From Ulota crispa (Eukaryota; Streptophyta; Bryopsida; Orthotrichales; Orthotrichaceae), in NCBI GenBank assembly GCA_963920765.1, contig OY987243.1, positions 15,066,001-15,130,000 of the forward strand: a DNA stretch of 64,000 bases, written 5' to 3'. Each line of letters begins with the position of its first letter. Position 1 is the first letter of the stretch. This document shows, piece after piece, positions 1 to 12,460 of this stretch. A program made the position numbers and the translations under genes. The notes under the pieces were generated by a model that was given only the letters and a program-made list of their open reading frames with translations, was not told the origin of the DNA and ran no database searches.

Positions 1-295
1 TCTCTCATCTGCATAACAAACCTTACCAACTCACCTTTGATCCTACTTCTTGATAATGTTACCTTGGTCACCCAAAACATAGAGCATGTCCAATTCTAGT
101 AGCCATTTTGTGTAGTATAACAACTTGCAGGATACTGTTTTGCATCACTTTGCTCCCCTTAGTTATTGCATTTTCCGCCATGTTTTTTTTTTGCTTGCAC
201 ATTCTTCATGTTAGATTCTTTGTCATTTTGTTTCATTGTTGCATTATTTATGACATAAATTTTTGTTAATGACACAGATTATTACGTTTTCTACT

Positions 296-2190
296 ATGGA
301 AACTTTGGAAGTTGGCCAATGCTTCTTGTTAATGCAAGAGCTGCGTGAGTATATTGTGAGGGTGGCGATTACTTAATGCTTCAAAATGCAGACCATTGCA
401 GTTGACTCTACCAAATACACGGTTGCTTGTTGCCACAAAGATTGCAGTTGGAGGTTACATGCCTCATTGGAGAATGCTGCATGTGGTCCACGTATAGTTA
501 TCAAATCTATGAAGTTGCAAAATACATGCACAGACATCAATCATCTTGACAACAAGCATGCGTCATCTATGTTTGTTGCAATTGCAATCAGCAACAAGGT
601 ACGTGAAACTCATGGCTACTCTGCGAAAGAGATTGTTATTGACATTTGGCGAGACCATGGTGTATCTGTCCCATACTTGCAAGCGTGGAGGGCTCGTGAA
701 CTAGCAATGAGCATGGCCACTGGGTCACATGAAGATGCCTATAACAAACTTGGCCAGTACTGCAAAGCCTTAGAGAGTACAATGCCTTTGACAATTACAA
801 AACTTGAAGTGGTCAATAGTTGTTTCTCTTGCTTGTTTGTTGCGTTTGGTCCCTCTTTAGTGGGCTTCTAATACTGTAGGCCTTTGATAGCCATTGACAG
901 AACTCACCTCCAAAGGAAGTACCTTGGTGTGCTTTTATGTGCAACTGCACTTGATGCTGAAGGATCTCTTTTCCCTCTTTGCTTTGGCATGGTCACAGCA
1001 GAGAATGATAGCAATTGGATGTGGTTCCTTGCTAACTTGCGCATTGCATTACTTGCCAATTGCACTATTTTGTCTCAATTGACATGTTTGTCAGATTGAC
1101 AAAAAGGTCTTGTTGAGGGTGTAAATGCAACTTTTGCAAACTGCCACCATGCGTTTTGCATGTGTCATTTGGTTGAAAACGTTTGACATACCTTCAAAAA
1201 TGTGCAACTTGTTGCACATTTGTAGAAAGCTGCATATGCATAAACTCCAGCTCTTTTTGAAGAATGTATGGCCAACATTGACAAGATAAACATAGAGGTA
1301 AACAATGCTTGATGATGATTGTTTCATTTCACAATTTCAGTACATTATTATGTATTTGCTTCTTTTCAAGTGCATTTGTTTTGCACTTCATCTTACAAAT
1401 TCATTGCATTATTATTGTTGATTTCATTTGCAAGCACGTCCATGGTTGGAATGCAATGCCTCAAAACTATTTTGGGCAACTGCATTTTTCCCTGGCAAGC
1501 ATTTTGGGCATTTGACATCAAATATTGCAAAATCTTTGAATGCATGACTCTTGCTAGCACATGATCAAAATATTCTTCTTATGCTTGACACGATACGTCA
1601 TGAATTGATGATCTGGTTTACCAAGCGCCGTGAGCAAGCCGCATGTTTGCTAATAGGTGGCCTTTGCACATCTGCTGAGCGTGAGGTTCAAAAAGTTGTC
1701 CAAACTCCCCGGCTATACCAAACTTTTCAAGCAAATGCAAGCACATATGAAATTGTATCATCCCGTGGTAACAATGTAGTCAAAATTGATGACCGCTCCT
1801 GCACATGCCAAGTCTGGCAGCAAAGTGAAGTGCCATGTGCACATGCTGCTGCTGCAATCTTACATTGGAAAGACCGTATGCAGAGTTATGTTGGTTCTTT
1901 TTTTACAAGTACAAGTTACCAACAAACTTATGCGCGTACTATTGAGCCTGTTGCATTGCAAGAGTTGCAAATTGTAGTCAATGTTCATGGATTAGATGGG
2001 GAGTCTGAAGACATCGAAGCATCCTCTTGCGAACTGCCACTCATACAAAGGCCTCCTGGACATCCAAAAAAGGAGCAGATCCAAACAAAAGACATTGGAC
2101 GTGAGAAGCAGTCATTTACTTGTAGCCACTGCAGAGGAAGAGGTCATTAGCGTCGTACTTGTCGCGCACCTATTTGAGAATTCTTAAATT
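296..2190 (+). pseudogene. MuDR/MULE transposase relic
   Basis: A decayed Mutator-like (MULE) transposase reads through one main frame. The N-terminal MuDR-type region covers about 300-870 (VGQCF, a Cys-containing SWRLHAS motif, then AWRARELA). The DDE core begins near 884 with AIDRTHLQRKYLGVLL and later NWMWFLANLR. A C/H motif FCMCHLVENV lies near 1160, LTSNIAKSLN near 1515, a SWIM zinc finger (CTCQVW...CAHA) at 1798-1845, and a zinc knuckle CSHCRGRGH near 2130. A probable intron lies about 1299-1433. In-frame stops interrupt it at about 374, 869, 1095, 1180, 1225 and 1243, in LNA*LLLAHD near 1545, and inside the zinc knuckle at 2148. At least two of these sit where CGA (Arg) is expected. 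The element cannot make an intact protein. Terminal inverted repeats were not located, and its 5' part may run off the window. Confidence 0.88.
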
Positions 2191-2714
2191 TTAGATGGAG
2201 GGCGGAAGAACTAATTAGTCATCTATAGTCTGTCTAGAGCAAGAGTTCATTTGCAACAAGTGAAGTGTTGATGTGTAAGTTACAGACTCTGCAATTATAT
2301 AATGATGAAGGCTTTATTGATGTATTTGTGTATATGAATTGGAAATAAAAAAGGACTTTAGAAAAGAAAATTAATGAGATGGGCATCTGGTTGGGGTCAG
2401 AGTTAGAAAAAGGAGCAAAGCAATTAGTAAGAGTTCCAATTTTTGGTTTCCACTCTTCCTCACATTCATAAGAATGCAAGGTCAAATTATTCTGAACATT
2501 TAGATATCCTGAACTGATGTAACTAGTGAACTCCCTCTGCTAGTTTCTATAATTCTTCCCAGTTTTCTCATGAGCTGTGAAACATTAACGACTATTTCTT
2601 GTATGATTTTTCCCTTTGTCTCATTTCCTTGTTAATGCACCTTGCTAATTTCTCGTGCATTGTCCTAGCATGCTTAGTAAGGAGTACCGTACGGTATTTT
2701 TCTTCTTTTTGAGG

Positions 2715-2941
2715 TTAACCCTTAAACATCCATAGGGCATAGTATATACGCTGACGTCATTTGCTACCAATAAGAAATTTTAAATTTGGAATCTCAAGTA
2801 ACTCACTAGAACCGCATTGATGTATTCTCCAACTTCTTTGTTGGTTTCAAATGTAGTAGAGGTGTGGATCCATTCTAAATACAAGAAAAATATCTTGTAT
2901 TGTACTAGTTGGAGCGGCACGCTCAGATGTCTAGGGGTTAA
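2715..2941. mobile_element. TTAA-flanked MITE, piggyBac-like ends (copy 1)
   Basis: TTAA at 2715-2718 is followed by CCCTTAAACATC. The other end is GATGTCTAGGGG followed by TTAA at 2938-2941. The two ends are inverted repeats matching at 10 of 12 positions. The 219-bp body has no coding capacity. The end sequence and TTAA flanks recur in many other copies in the window. Confidence 0.75.
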
Positions 2942-3754
2942 GGACATTGCCCACAAGTTGCTGATGTTCAATTCTATATTGCAAAGTCTAAGGTTGGGGC
3001 TTCATCAACAAAAAATGGAAACAATGTTAGTACCTTTTGCAGAAAATGGAGATGAATTTTTGAATTAGGTCCAAACTCTACATTCTTTTTGTTGCTGGTA
3101 GCACTATTGCAAATTTCCATTGCCTTTGAAAATGGAAATAAAGTCTTTCCCATGAGCGTCTATTACAATTGCAAAGTGGTCATGCAACAATTCAATCAAA
3201 TTAAGGTTTTAGTTCAGATTAAATAACATTAGTAGCAAAACTTCAAAAAAAAACCACATTTGTAATTCCATTGAAGAGACAAATAGTGTCAGTTAGTATG
3301 CTCATTATAAACTGTTGAATGACGATAGAACCAGGGCAATTGAGCACATGTTGTGTAACTTGTTTGCAAGTGCAAATCTTGTACATACTGCCAGATCATG
3401 TGAAAATGAATGGCTCCTCCCTTGTGGAATCAAGGGACGGCCAATCACATGCCTTGACACCATATGATGTTTCTTGCAGAAGAATAGTCTAGCACCCTGA
3501 CTAGTTCTGGTACTTCACCTGGTAACTCGCCATGGATAGAACTTACAACATATTTGTGCATGTAACTTTATATCTTGCACAAACACATTCATGACGTGTA
3601 CTTCTATTTTGGAAGCATGACTAAATGCTCATTCAAATACATATCGTGTTCAACATTTGTTTCTTGAAATTTGCAATGACATTATTGCACATCTAAGCAG
3701 GCACAGGACGTCAACTGCTGTATTTGTTATTGATACTTGCTTTTTCTCTTGTAG
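2942..3754. other. No gene seen
   Basis: AT-rich DNA between a MITE and the protoporphyrinogen oxidase relic. I see no upstream exons of that gene here, although they could be too decayed to recognise by eye. Confidence 0.4.
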
Positions 3755-4820
3755 GGCTGGTTGATTTATGAGTTTTTGATATTCTCAATATTTTTGGAGA
3801 GCTTCAGGCTGGTTTTGGAGTTGTGGGATTGAGACTGGCTACTCCAGTAAGTTCATATCTAGAACTCTACCATTTGGCTGAGCAATATTGTACTAGCATA
3901 ATGCAATTTTGAACATTCTTAGTGTTATCTTGCTAAGTTGTATTGTACGACCATTTTGAAGTACATAGATGGTATTTTGTATTTTGGTTAAGGTCTTGGC
4001 AGCTACTTCTAGATCCCAAGCTTTTTTGTTTAATCACTTACCAATCAAACATGGGGATTTGAGTTCTAGAACTCCTTTCATCAAATTAATGTAAATATCA
4101 CCAAGCTGCTCTTAACCCCTAAAGGATGTTGTTGTTTTGTATATGGACTCCCTAGTTGTATACGGATGGGATTTTTTGATAGCACATGAACCCCAGTGGA
4201 GTTGTAAGTTTCAAACCAAGTCATAGACATACTACTTGTCAACTAGGATTTTTTGGAGAATTTTTAACATTTGTTATATAATCATTTCTTTAAGTACTAT
4301 ATGGTTCTTGTACAAACACAAACAATACTTTTGGTAGGCAACATCTTGTAGGGGTTAATCTTAGTCAGAGAAACGTGGTACTTGTAGTCGTAGTAGGAAA
4401 TCCTCTATGTTGCATTGCAGAGGAGCACGGTGACAATTACGTACAAAGTATTGACATTTTTTGTTCTTGTTTGATGTAGGGCCGTGAGGAATCAGTGTAG
4501 GAATTTGTAACTAGTAATTTGGGTGAGGAAGAGTCTAAGCGGCTCATTGAGGCATTTTGTTCTGGTAAAGAAGCATTGAGAATGTTTATATTGTTATTGG
4601 ATCCATACTGTGTATTACATTTTCCAAATTTGTGGAGTATGTATTTGTGATCGGCAACAGACAACTTATTCATCTAGACAAACTGCAGGTGTCTATATTG
4701 GGTTAGGGATCCTTCAAAACTAAGCATGAAAGCTGCTTTCAATAAGGTGTGGAAATTTGAAGTAATTGGTGGCAGTATTATTGGTGGCACATTGACCAAT
4801 ATTCTCATGGCTTCTAGAAT
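3755..4820 (+). pseudogene. Protoporphyrinogen IX oxidase (plastid PPOX) fragment
   Basis: Three exon-like blocks match the middle of plant chloroplast protoporphyrinogen oxidase, the flavoenzyme making protoporphyrin IX for chlorophyll and haem. Block 1 (3755-3846) reads GLVDL-stop-VFDILNIFGELQAG and ends at a GTAAGT donor. Block 2 (4480-4564) reads GREESV-stop-EFVTSNLG, then RLIEAFCSG, and ends at GTAAAG. Block 3 (4689 to about 4800) contains DPSKLSMKAAFNKVWKFE and GGSIIGGT, out of frame with its own first codons. Intron phases and the order of motifs match the functional family (GREESVEEFV, CSGVYAGDPSKLSMKAAF). Two in-frame stops and a frameshift disable it. N- and C-terminal parts are absent. 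The intron between blocks 1 and 2 carries a TTAA-flanked MITE. It retains introns, so it is a genomic duplicate fragment and not a retrocopy. Confidence 0.85.
4112..4358. mobile_element. TTAA-flanked MITE, piggyBac-like ends (copy 2)
   Basis: TTAA at 4112-4115 then CCCCTAAAGGATGTTG. The far end is CAACATCTTGTAGGGG then TTAA at 4355-4358. Ends match at 14 of 16 positions. The 239-bp body is visibly homologous along its whole length, in reverse orientation, to the copy at 38374-38618. It lies in an intron of the protoporphyrinogen oxidase relic. Confidence 0.82.
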
Positions 4821-6968
4821 TTCACAGTATTTGAGCTGTAAATCTGATTGTAAATTAGTTCTTCCCTAGCTTACTTATTTCAACTTTATCCCTACCATTT
4901 TCCATGTTTTGTGTGAAAATGACAAATGACACACGCATTGAGTTAAAACTCACTTGGTGTGCGGGTCATGGGAAGAATGGCGATGCTTGCTTGATCGAGA
5001 TTTCACCCCCTAGCTATTTGTTCAAGAGCAATTTGTCATCCACAAGCTGCTTGCTTGATTGAGATTTCACCCCCTCGCTGTTAGTTCATCAGCAATTTGT
5101 CTTCTGCTTCTTGATCAAGATCCTTATTTCCTCCACGTTTGAGAAATTCAACTTCAGCTTGCTTCCACAATGTTTCTTCACGACTCATAAGCAATTTGAC
5201 TTGAGCAATTCAACTTCACATGCAGTTTGATTGAAACCCTAAACCTTTGTTCACATGCAATTCGTCTTTTAGAGGCAGCAAATGCGGGCAACAAGTTTCT
5301 TCAGCGCCGTTGCAAGGAGGCGGAAGCTAATTGCAAAACCCGAAAGTCCCGCAACAAATTTGAAAATTTGGAGTAACGGGAAATGAGCAAAAAGAAACCT
5401 AAGATATCAGGAAAGAAACATCTCAACGCAAAGAAGTTGCCTGGTTCAAAGCTATCCATGAAAGTATTGAAAAAGCAGGGGTATTTGTGATGTTATGGCA
5501 AAATTTAGGGGTATCCATGAAATTTTCCCATATTATAATTATTTTGATTTTGGAAAAATACATACTATTAAAAAATGAGCAAAAAATAAAGAAACGGTTT
5601 TTGATAAAGAAAAATTCCAAGCATTAACGAGAGCATTAAAAAACAAAATAAACACAGATTTTAAGTTTTTTTTTTTAATGATTTATTTCATCTTTCATAG
5701 AAAAAAATCATATAAACTAAATAAATGAAATATATATTTGTAAAATTTCTTTATTAGAGCTAAAACATAAAATTTGTATTCAAAAAAAAAATCACTTTGT
5801 GAAAGAGAGTGCCATCTTATCATTTGTCAATGGAGATAAAAAATAGAAAATGTAATTTTTTTTTAAATGATCTAGGAGATATGGCTTCTCTTATGACTTG
5901 TATGCAAAATCAAAAAAACGTTACTTCACTTTTTGTTAAAATGAGAGAGAATTTTAATTTATTTTGTTTTCTTTTTTGTAGCTAAAGATATAGGTGTAAA
6001 TAAACTACAATTAGTATTGAACATATCATACCACATGTATTTGATGATGGAATTTTAATCTATGATGTAATAAGCATTTTTTAAAAGAAACAAAAAAATA
6101 TAAATTATTTAAATCAATCTACATAAAAAATGACTGGAAAACAAACACTGCAGGTTACGATAGTTTACAAGTGGATGCCTTCTACTATCATAATGAATCT
6201 TTATCCCTTGTTCTCCATGCTAATACTTTTTTGTCAAGAGTAAGAGATGCAAATACTATCAAAAAAATCACGCCACAAAAGTTAGCAAAATTTGGAAGAA
6301 AGGACAGAGTTACCCAATCTTACAAATCATTGATGGCACCTTTCTTCAAATAAACTTGTATTTATCTTCTTTTTGTTGCATTATTCTTTTGAAGCTAAGG
6401 CAAACTCACAATTACGCACTCCGCAGGTTCCTATTTTGTCTTTACGACAAAAAAAAATAATCTCACTGTGCACAAACTTGATAATAATTTTTCTATTTAT
6501 TCAACATTTAATTTACAAAATATCTATAATGATTTAGTCTTTGATTTATAGAATGTCTTGAACAATTTACTCTTTGATTTACAAAATGTCTTGAACAATC
6601 AAATTCTTCTTCATTTTCTCCACACAAAATTGTTGCGGGAATTGTCTTTTGAAATTCTAAAACCCTAAAATGATTTTGTATTGCCTAAAGTATTGTGCAA
6701 GTAAAGATGGAAAATTCTAGAAGAGTCAAAGCAATACTTCATGTATTCACGGAGTGCTTTTGCACCTTCTTTATGCACATCCATGTTCCTATCCAGTATG
6801 AAAAACTGTGCCTCCCTCTTGAATTAAAGAACTTCAGAGTCTTCTTATTTGGAAGCAATCCATAGGCTATGTATGTAATTGTTACTAGCGTTTGTACCAT
6901 CTCATTCTTGTTGTAATGTTGCATACCTTGGCTATACTTCCTTTGTTCAATTTATTTTATATAAAAAT
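4821..6968. other. AT-rich, no gene recognised
   Basis: Two near-repeats of a TTGCTTGATxGAGATTTCAC motif occur near 4985-5075. A purine-rich reading stretch near 5272-5370 (LEAANAGNKFLQRRCKEAEA and onward) looks mildly coding but matches no family I know. A fragment of the 9-bp-duplication repeat lies at 5445-5529. The minus strand at 6730-6930 has two out-of-frame coding-like stretches of unknown origin. Confidence 0.35.
5445..5529. mobile_element. Fragment of Mutator-like MITE family B
   Basis: Contains the family-B arm (GAAAAAGCAGGGGTATTTGT, then GGGGTATCCATGAAATTTTC). Only one arm is present, so this is a solo end or deletion derivative of the elements at 11409, 24294, 52976 and 53902. 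Confidence 0.6.
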
Positions 6969-7397
6969 GGAGAATTACAAATAAAAGTATGAAAATGAAA
7001 AGTATTAGAAATCGAGGCACAATTTCAAAATATTTACAAATAAATGACTAATTTCAAAATAACTTGCAGTTTTTTGCAATTTTGTTTTGTTTGAACACTG
7101 GTTGATTTAGATACATTATATTTAATATTAGCTAACTTCCAAAAATTTAGAAGTCCCTCCAAAAATTATCATCCTCTTTACTAAATTATTTTTATTTAGG
7201 CTTATTTTGGTGAAGCCTTTAAGTTTTTGGAAGTTAACTAATATTTACTATGATAAATACAAATCAATAGTTTAGTTTAAAAAAATTACAAAAATTTACA
7301 AATTATTTTGAAATTGTGCCCCTATTTTTGAATATTGTGAAATTGTGCCCCTATTTGTAATATTTTTCATTTTCATGCTCCTATTTGTAATTTCTCC
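6969..7397. mobile_element. Foldback Mutator-like MITE (family E, copy 1)
   Basis: The left arm begins GGAGAATTACAAATA and the right arm is its inverted partner, ending CTATTTGTAATTTCTCC. Flanking 9-mers TATAAAAAT and TATAAAGAA look like a worn 9-bp target duplication. The interior contains GGTTGATTTAGATACATTA followed by GCTAACTTCC, which serves as an empty-site comparison for the copy at 20260-21611. It has no coding capacity. Confidence 0.65.
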
Positions 7398-9225
7398 TAT
7401 AAAGAATGTCCATATAAGACAAAAAAAAGACACATATATAATTGTATATTGGATTAAGTAACTCATTAAGTTATTACTTAAATTTATGAGACTTGATGAA
7501 AGCTTGTCATGAAACTAGACAAAGTCTTGTGCAATTAAATTTTACAAAAAATTGTAAAAACAACATTTTTTCATATTTTAAAGTGGTTTCCATTTTATTT
7601 TCTTTAGAATATCAATGTCATAAACAAATCCATATGCACACAAAAAAAATTATTTATTTTATTCATTCAAATTTAGAGGTAATGAGCAATAGTGGAGGAT
7701 TTTAAGAAGCTAAACTTTTAATATATTTTTATTTTATTTTGTACGGAATTTTTTTTTAATCTTTTGGGATTTTAAAATGAACTTTTTTTTACTTGTGTTG
7801 TATTTACAATTTCAAAAAATATCGAGTACCATTTTGCCTTGGAGTATAAATATTTGCAAAATTTGCTCAATATTTCTAATTTTCTTTATCTTTACTTTTC
7901 TTCTTTTTTGTGGGTGTTTGAGGTGTTTTATTTATTATTGACACATACTTTTTTGACACATATGAATCAAAAAATTGAACAACTTCATTTACAATCTTAT
8001 TAATAAACCACTTTTTTAGCAAACTTGCAAATCTAGAAAATATAAATAGTGCTATAAAAAAAATAACTTAAAAAAGTCGTTGAAAAAATGGAGAAAATCT
8101 TCTATCAAAATGTTCAAAATATGGATTTACAAGCTTGAATGAGCAAGCTTAAGCGTTGGTAAACATTTGCATTGCTTTAAATTCATTTTTACATTAACTT
8201 TGAACTTCAAAAAAACCTTCTTTTTCTATACAAAATATTTGACAACACACAATCAAAAAAAGTAAAAAAATAAAAAAATCATCTCAACAACAAATAAGAT
8301 AAAAAGAGATTTGGAAAAAGAAAAATGAGAAAGAAAGAAATAAACTAAAAGAAGGCATGTGTAAGTTGTTGAGGTCTAGACTCTGGACTCCAATTTGCAA
8401 TGTCCTTTATTCAAAAAATCATTTATGAATAAAATCTAACAATAGTATTGGAACCAAAAAATGGCTTCTTGTTTTTGGCAAATCTAGTTTTTTGGAATTA
8501 AAGCCTTGTTAAATTCTATCTATTAAATAATAATTTATGAATTAAAAATTTGGCCATAACTCCTAGTACAAAGGCTTCAAGGCCATTTTTTCAAATTTAA
8601 CAAATGAAAAAAAACAAATTTTTTTCCTTTTTTAGCTTTATAAAGGCCTCAACTTTAAATTTAAAGTAGTTTTGATTGTAAATAATTTAAACCATTTAAA
8701 TCAATCATGATTTGGATTTAATTTCACTTGGTAAAAATCTTCATTTATGGTACGTTTTCAATAATTAATAGTTAAGGTTTCTAGAGTATTTGATGTTGGA
8801 ACCAAGTAGATTGATAATACAATTTAAAAATAAATAAATTGAAATGAAGGTTAGTTACAAAATGGTACTTTAAGAAGATTCATATATAATTGTTCAATTT
8901 ACATAAAGTAAATGGAGATACAAATGTAAATTTTAAAAATAAAAATAAAAAAGTATTGAAGAATCGACAATAAAGAATAGAAATATCGAACTTAAAGATT
9001 AAAAAAATGGAGTTGATAGCAAAAAGAAACAAAAACAAAAAGGATGATGGAAATGAAGAGAAAGGTGAAGATGTTAAAACTAGGTTGAAGAGAACATAAT
9101 ACAAACATAATGCAATTTTAGAAAGATAGTTGTTTTTTCTTTGGAATTGCTTATCTTTTGTATTTTTTTCTCTTTTCATTTTTTGTTTGTTTTGAATGTG
9201 TAAATTCGTCAAAATTATGAACTAC
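7398..9225. other. Very AT-rich, no gene recognised
   Basis: Long runs of A and T with biased composition. The 110-codon minus-strand frame at 8880-9212 is a Lys/Asn/Phe/Leu-rich product of that composition and resembles no protein family. No inverted-repeat boundaries were identified. Confidence 0.4.
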
Positions 9226-10008
9226 TTAACCCCTGAGCGCCTAGCGCCTCATATATATATTGCCACCCATGATTTCAAAGCCTTGTTTTGAGGCACTAGA
9301 TCTAACTTTTTGATCTTGCTATAAATTACAATTATGAAGGCATTCAAGTTGTCCATGCCAATATAGCAATGACGAGGAAAGCTGAATGTTGTACAAGTGC
9401 TGCAAGAGATTTGATTGGGTGAAACACCGCACAAGGCGACAAGGGCGTGGTGGCAAGCAGCCTTTTACAGGCTGCAACCGGCCAATGTCCCTTGCAAACT
9501 TCCTTGTGTAAGCTTTGTGGTAGCCGGAAAGTTGTTGGCAAGCGTTCAAGCAAGCTTTAGACCCTTATTATGGCAACCATCCCCGACTCACCAATTGTGC
9601 AGGTCATTGTTTTCCGTGCAATAGTAATTTGAAGTCCTAAAACTCAACATAAAAAGAAGTGCAATCTTCAATAATTTACAAGTGTGTGCATTCACATCTA
9701 ATCTTGTTGCTCACAAAATTTAAGATGAAACAAGGGCTTATAGAATTTTGTAAAAATCATCAAAAGGCAACTACCTACCAAAAAATGAGATTTTGCCATC
9801 ACATGTTGTTTGACCAAATGTTATATTCTCCCATCTCCCAAGATCAATTGTTCCCAAAATTTGCAAGCCAGTTTCTAAGTAGGAGTTCCACTATTCTCAA
9901 TGATCACTTTTGGTGGATCTTTTGACTAACTAAGATACAATGCATCAAAGTTGTTGGTCTCCAAAAACCCTAATTTTGGTGAAATTGGCCTGGGCGCTTA
10001 GGGATTAG
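9226..10008. mobile_element. TTAA-flanked element, piggyBac-like ends (copy 3)
   Basis: TTAA at 9226-9229 then CCCCTGAGCGCCTAGCGCC. The right end is GGGCGCTTAGGGA followed by TTAG (a worn TTAA) at 10005-10008. Ends are imperfect inverted repeats. The 775-bp body includes short frames around 9319-9624 that are not a recognisable transposase. Confidence 0.6.
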
Positions 10009-10433
10009 TAGTGTTTGTGAATACTTGTAAAAAAGTTAACATAGAACAAAAACATTAAAATAGTAATAAAAAAACCTACTCTTTCACCACCAACCAATGT
10101 TGTTATCTGTCTATCTTCACGTCAATGAGCTTTTATTCATGGGATTGATGCTTTTTCCATGTGCTTTTTATTGAGCTATTTCTATGAGTAGCTATGCCAT
10201 CACATTTAAAATTTTGGTGAAATTTTTATAATGTTTTCAGTTAATCTTTTAAAACATAGAATAAAAAGTTAGGATCTAAAATCTTAGTAGCAATTTTTTT
10301 CCATTACATCACAAAGTTGTGATTTCAAAATTTTGTATTTTTCATGAGTTTTTAATTTTAATTTTAGCTTTTTCTATGGTAATAATTTTGTTGCATTTGG
10401 ATTTAGATTTTCTCTTATGGGAATTTCTAAAAT

Positions 10434-11356
10434 TTAAGCACTAAAGGACCATTGTCCCCTTGAGGGACAAATGAAATTTTGGGCATGTACTTATAGCTAA
10501 ACTACTTTGTGTGATTTTTTGAAACCTTTATGGAAGATGAGAGATTTAAAGATGTACGTAGGCTCTTAATTTTTTCTTCATTCCAATATCTATTAAAGAA
10601 ATTATGTAAGAATATACTAAAACTAGAGGAGGAGGGGCAATTCGTGCAAGGCCTCTCCTTTGTAAATGGGTGTCGACTCCAAAGAGGGTCGGCCCTTCTA
10701 GACATAAGGTGTGGACACTTGGGCAAACGGTAATGGACTGAAAAGAGCCAATCTTGGGGGGACTCCCAACCCTCCATTCTTTTTGCCCCTTATAAAATTT
10801 GATACTTTAGTTTTTTACGTGGTTTGTGTATTTATTTTTCAACTTTTTTTTCAGATTGTAGTGGGCTAAGAACCCCTACCTTTCCTTGTTTACACTAATG
10901 AAAGTCAAAATTCTGAATTTTACATAAATCCTCCAATTTTGCTTAGTGTACTTGCAAATATCACGAGCTTCCCGCATTCAAAGATTTTTTGAAGTATGTT
11001 TTACACCTCCAATTTATTTAAAACTCCTCCCACACATACCTAATTGGGTCTTCTACATGTACAAAATAACCCCCAACTTTGTGTAGAGCAAGTTTTTTGC
11101 TGTAAGAGTGGTCAAAGGCATCTAAAAATTTGGGGCAGCAAGGAAAAAAACTTTTTTTCTTCACTTCTTGATTTCTCACTCTTCACCATCTAAAATGACC
11201 TAATTAATTTTCCACAAGTACCTCCCGTAGTGTAGGACAAGATTGTAAGGTTGGATTTTCAAGAAAAAAAAAATCTTACCTTTCTACTCATTCCCCCAAA
11301 AGTGGCTATTTTCAGTGATTTTCCCTAAAAAAAAGGCTTGGTCCTTTAGGCATTAA
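10434..11356. mobile_element. TTAA-flanked element (copy 4, ~930-bp subfamily)
   Basis: TTAA at 10434-10437 then GCACTAAAGGACC. The right end is GGTCCTTTAGGCA then TTAA at 11353-11356. The left subterminal region contains TGTCCCCTTGAGGGACA, a self-complementary motif shared with copies ending at 19236, 21355 and 23325. The body has no coding capacity. Confidence 0.7.
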
Positions 11357-11399
11357 AATTAGTTGATCAAAGGTTAAACTCTAAACTCACAATAGTATT

Positions 11400-11738
11400 A
11401 AAATTAATGGAGAATTTCATGGATACCCCTGAAGTTTGCAATATTTGCATAGATACCCCTGCTTATTTAGAAATTGCACAAATACACTTGGACCAAAATA
11501 TCTAAGCATTTTTTTGTTGTGCATGCCACTTTCCTTCATCCTTTGTGTGCACATTGCTTGTTTTTTGTTTCCTTAAATTCCCTCCTTCAACATTGGTCAT
11601 GAAGAAAATACAAACACAACAAGTAAATACCTAAAAATTATGGTCCAAGGATATTTGTGTAATCTCTGAAAAAACAAGAATATTTGTATAGAAATTGCAA
11701 ACTTTAAGGGTATCCATGAAATTTTCAATAAAATTAAT
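11400..11738. mobile_element. Mutator-like MITE family B with 9-bp duplication
   Basis: Foldback element of about 320 bp. The left arm reads TTTCATGGATACCCCTGAAG, then a second TAGATACCCCTGCTT; the right arm is the inverse. The 9-mer AAAATTAAT flanks it at 11400-11408 and 11730-11738. The central part contains GTTTGTTTTCC-type sequence shared with other copies. It has no coding capacity. Confidence 0.72.
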
Positions 11739-11847
11739 AGTAGAGTCATTACTTGAAGGCATTCATGATCACAAACTCCATTTTGACCAACTTTGTGACA
11801 CATTTTTTTAAAGAAGATTGTGAATCACCATATTTTTGATGCAACGT

Positions 11848-12394
11848 TTAGGCTAGCTTTACACTACAAGTCAAGGTTGTATTCAGCTTCTAACACATGT
11901 GATACTAGAATCTGATTGGTTTATATTTAGAAAACAGCCTCAAGGTCTTTACACTAGGAGTCAAGACTCATTTTTTAAACACATTTTAATATTTAAAAGA
12001 CAAGATCTGACATGGCCCCAACTCCAAAAATTGGGTCTTCTAAAAATGTGAAGTCAATTCAATCTTGGCGTTGGGGTTGTTTTTAGATTTCATTAAAATA
12101 TGATTTTTTCAATTAAAAAAATTCTTTTGAGATACTCAACACCATAGGATGGAGTAAAAATATCAGCAATTATCCTTAGTTTTTTTTTATCCCTTTTCTC
12201 CAAAAGAATTCAAAATTTACTCTATTGGCCTCAATTTTTTGGCCTCAAAGCCATTACACACAAGAGAGTTGGCCTCCATTATATTCATAATACAATGGGC
12301 ACTTGGGGCCATTCTTGAGGCCATTTGGGTTGAAATTTTGGCCAAAATGGCTCCAAATTTTCATGGCCTTGACTCCTAGTGTAAAGGGCCCTTA
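11848..12394. mobile_element. Harbinger/Tourist-like MITE
   Basis: TTA at 11848-11850, then GGCTAGCTTTACACTA. The right end is TAGTGTAAAGGGCCC then TTA at 12392-12394. Extended inverted similarity covers TTTACACTAGGAGTCAAGG, and a second inner copy of that motif occurs near 11948. A TTA duplication with GG ends is the PIF/Harbinger pattern; the assignment is by ends only. Confidence 0.62.
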
Positions 12395-12460
12395 GTATGC
12401 AAAACAAGAACAACAGGCTTAGAAAAGCACACGCTATCACCTTAGACAGGACTTCAAAAT

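Noticed and set aside
6739..6924. Minus-strand coding-like stretch (PNKKTLKFFNS, then an out-of-frame DRNMDVHKEGAKALREYMK)
   Set aside because: It may be an old gene relic, but I cannot assign a family and the frame is broken; not enough to annotate.
8880..9212. 110-codon minus-strand frame rich in Lys and Phe
   Set aside because: Composition artefact of A/T-rich DNA with no family resemblance.
9319..9624. Overlapping frames on both strands of GC-richer DNA
   Set aside because: They lie inside a TTAA-flanked element, contradict each other, and lack transposase motifs.
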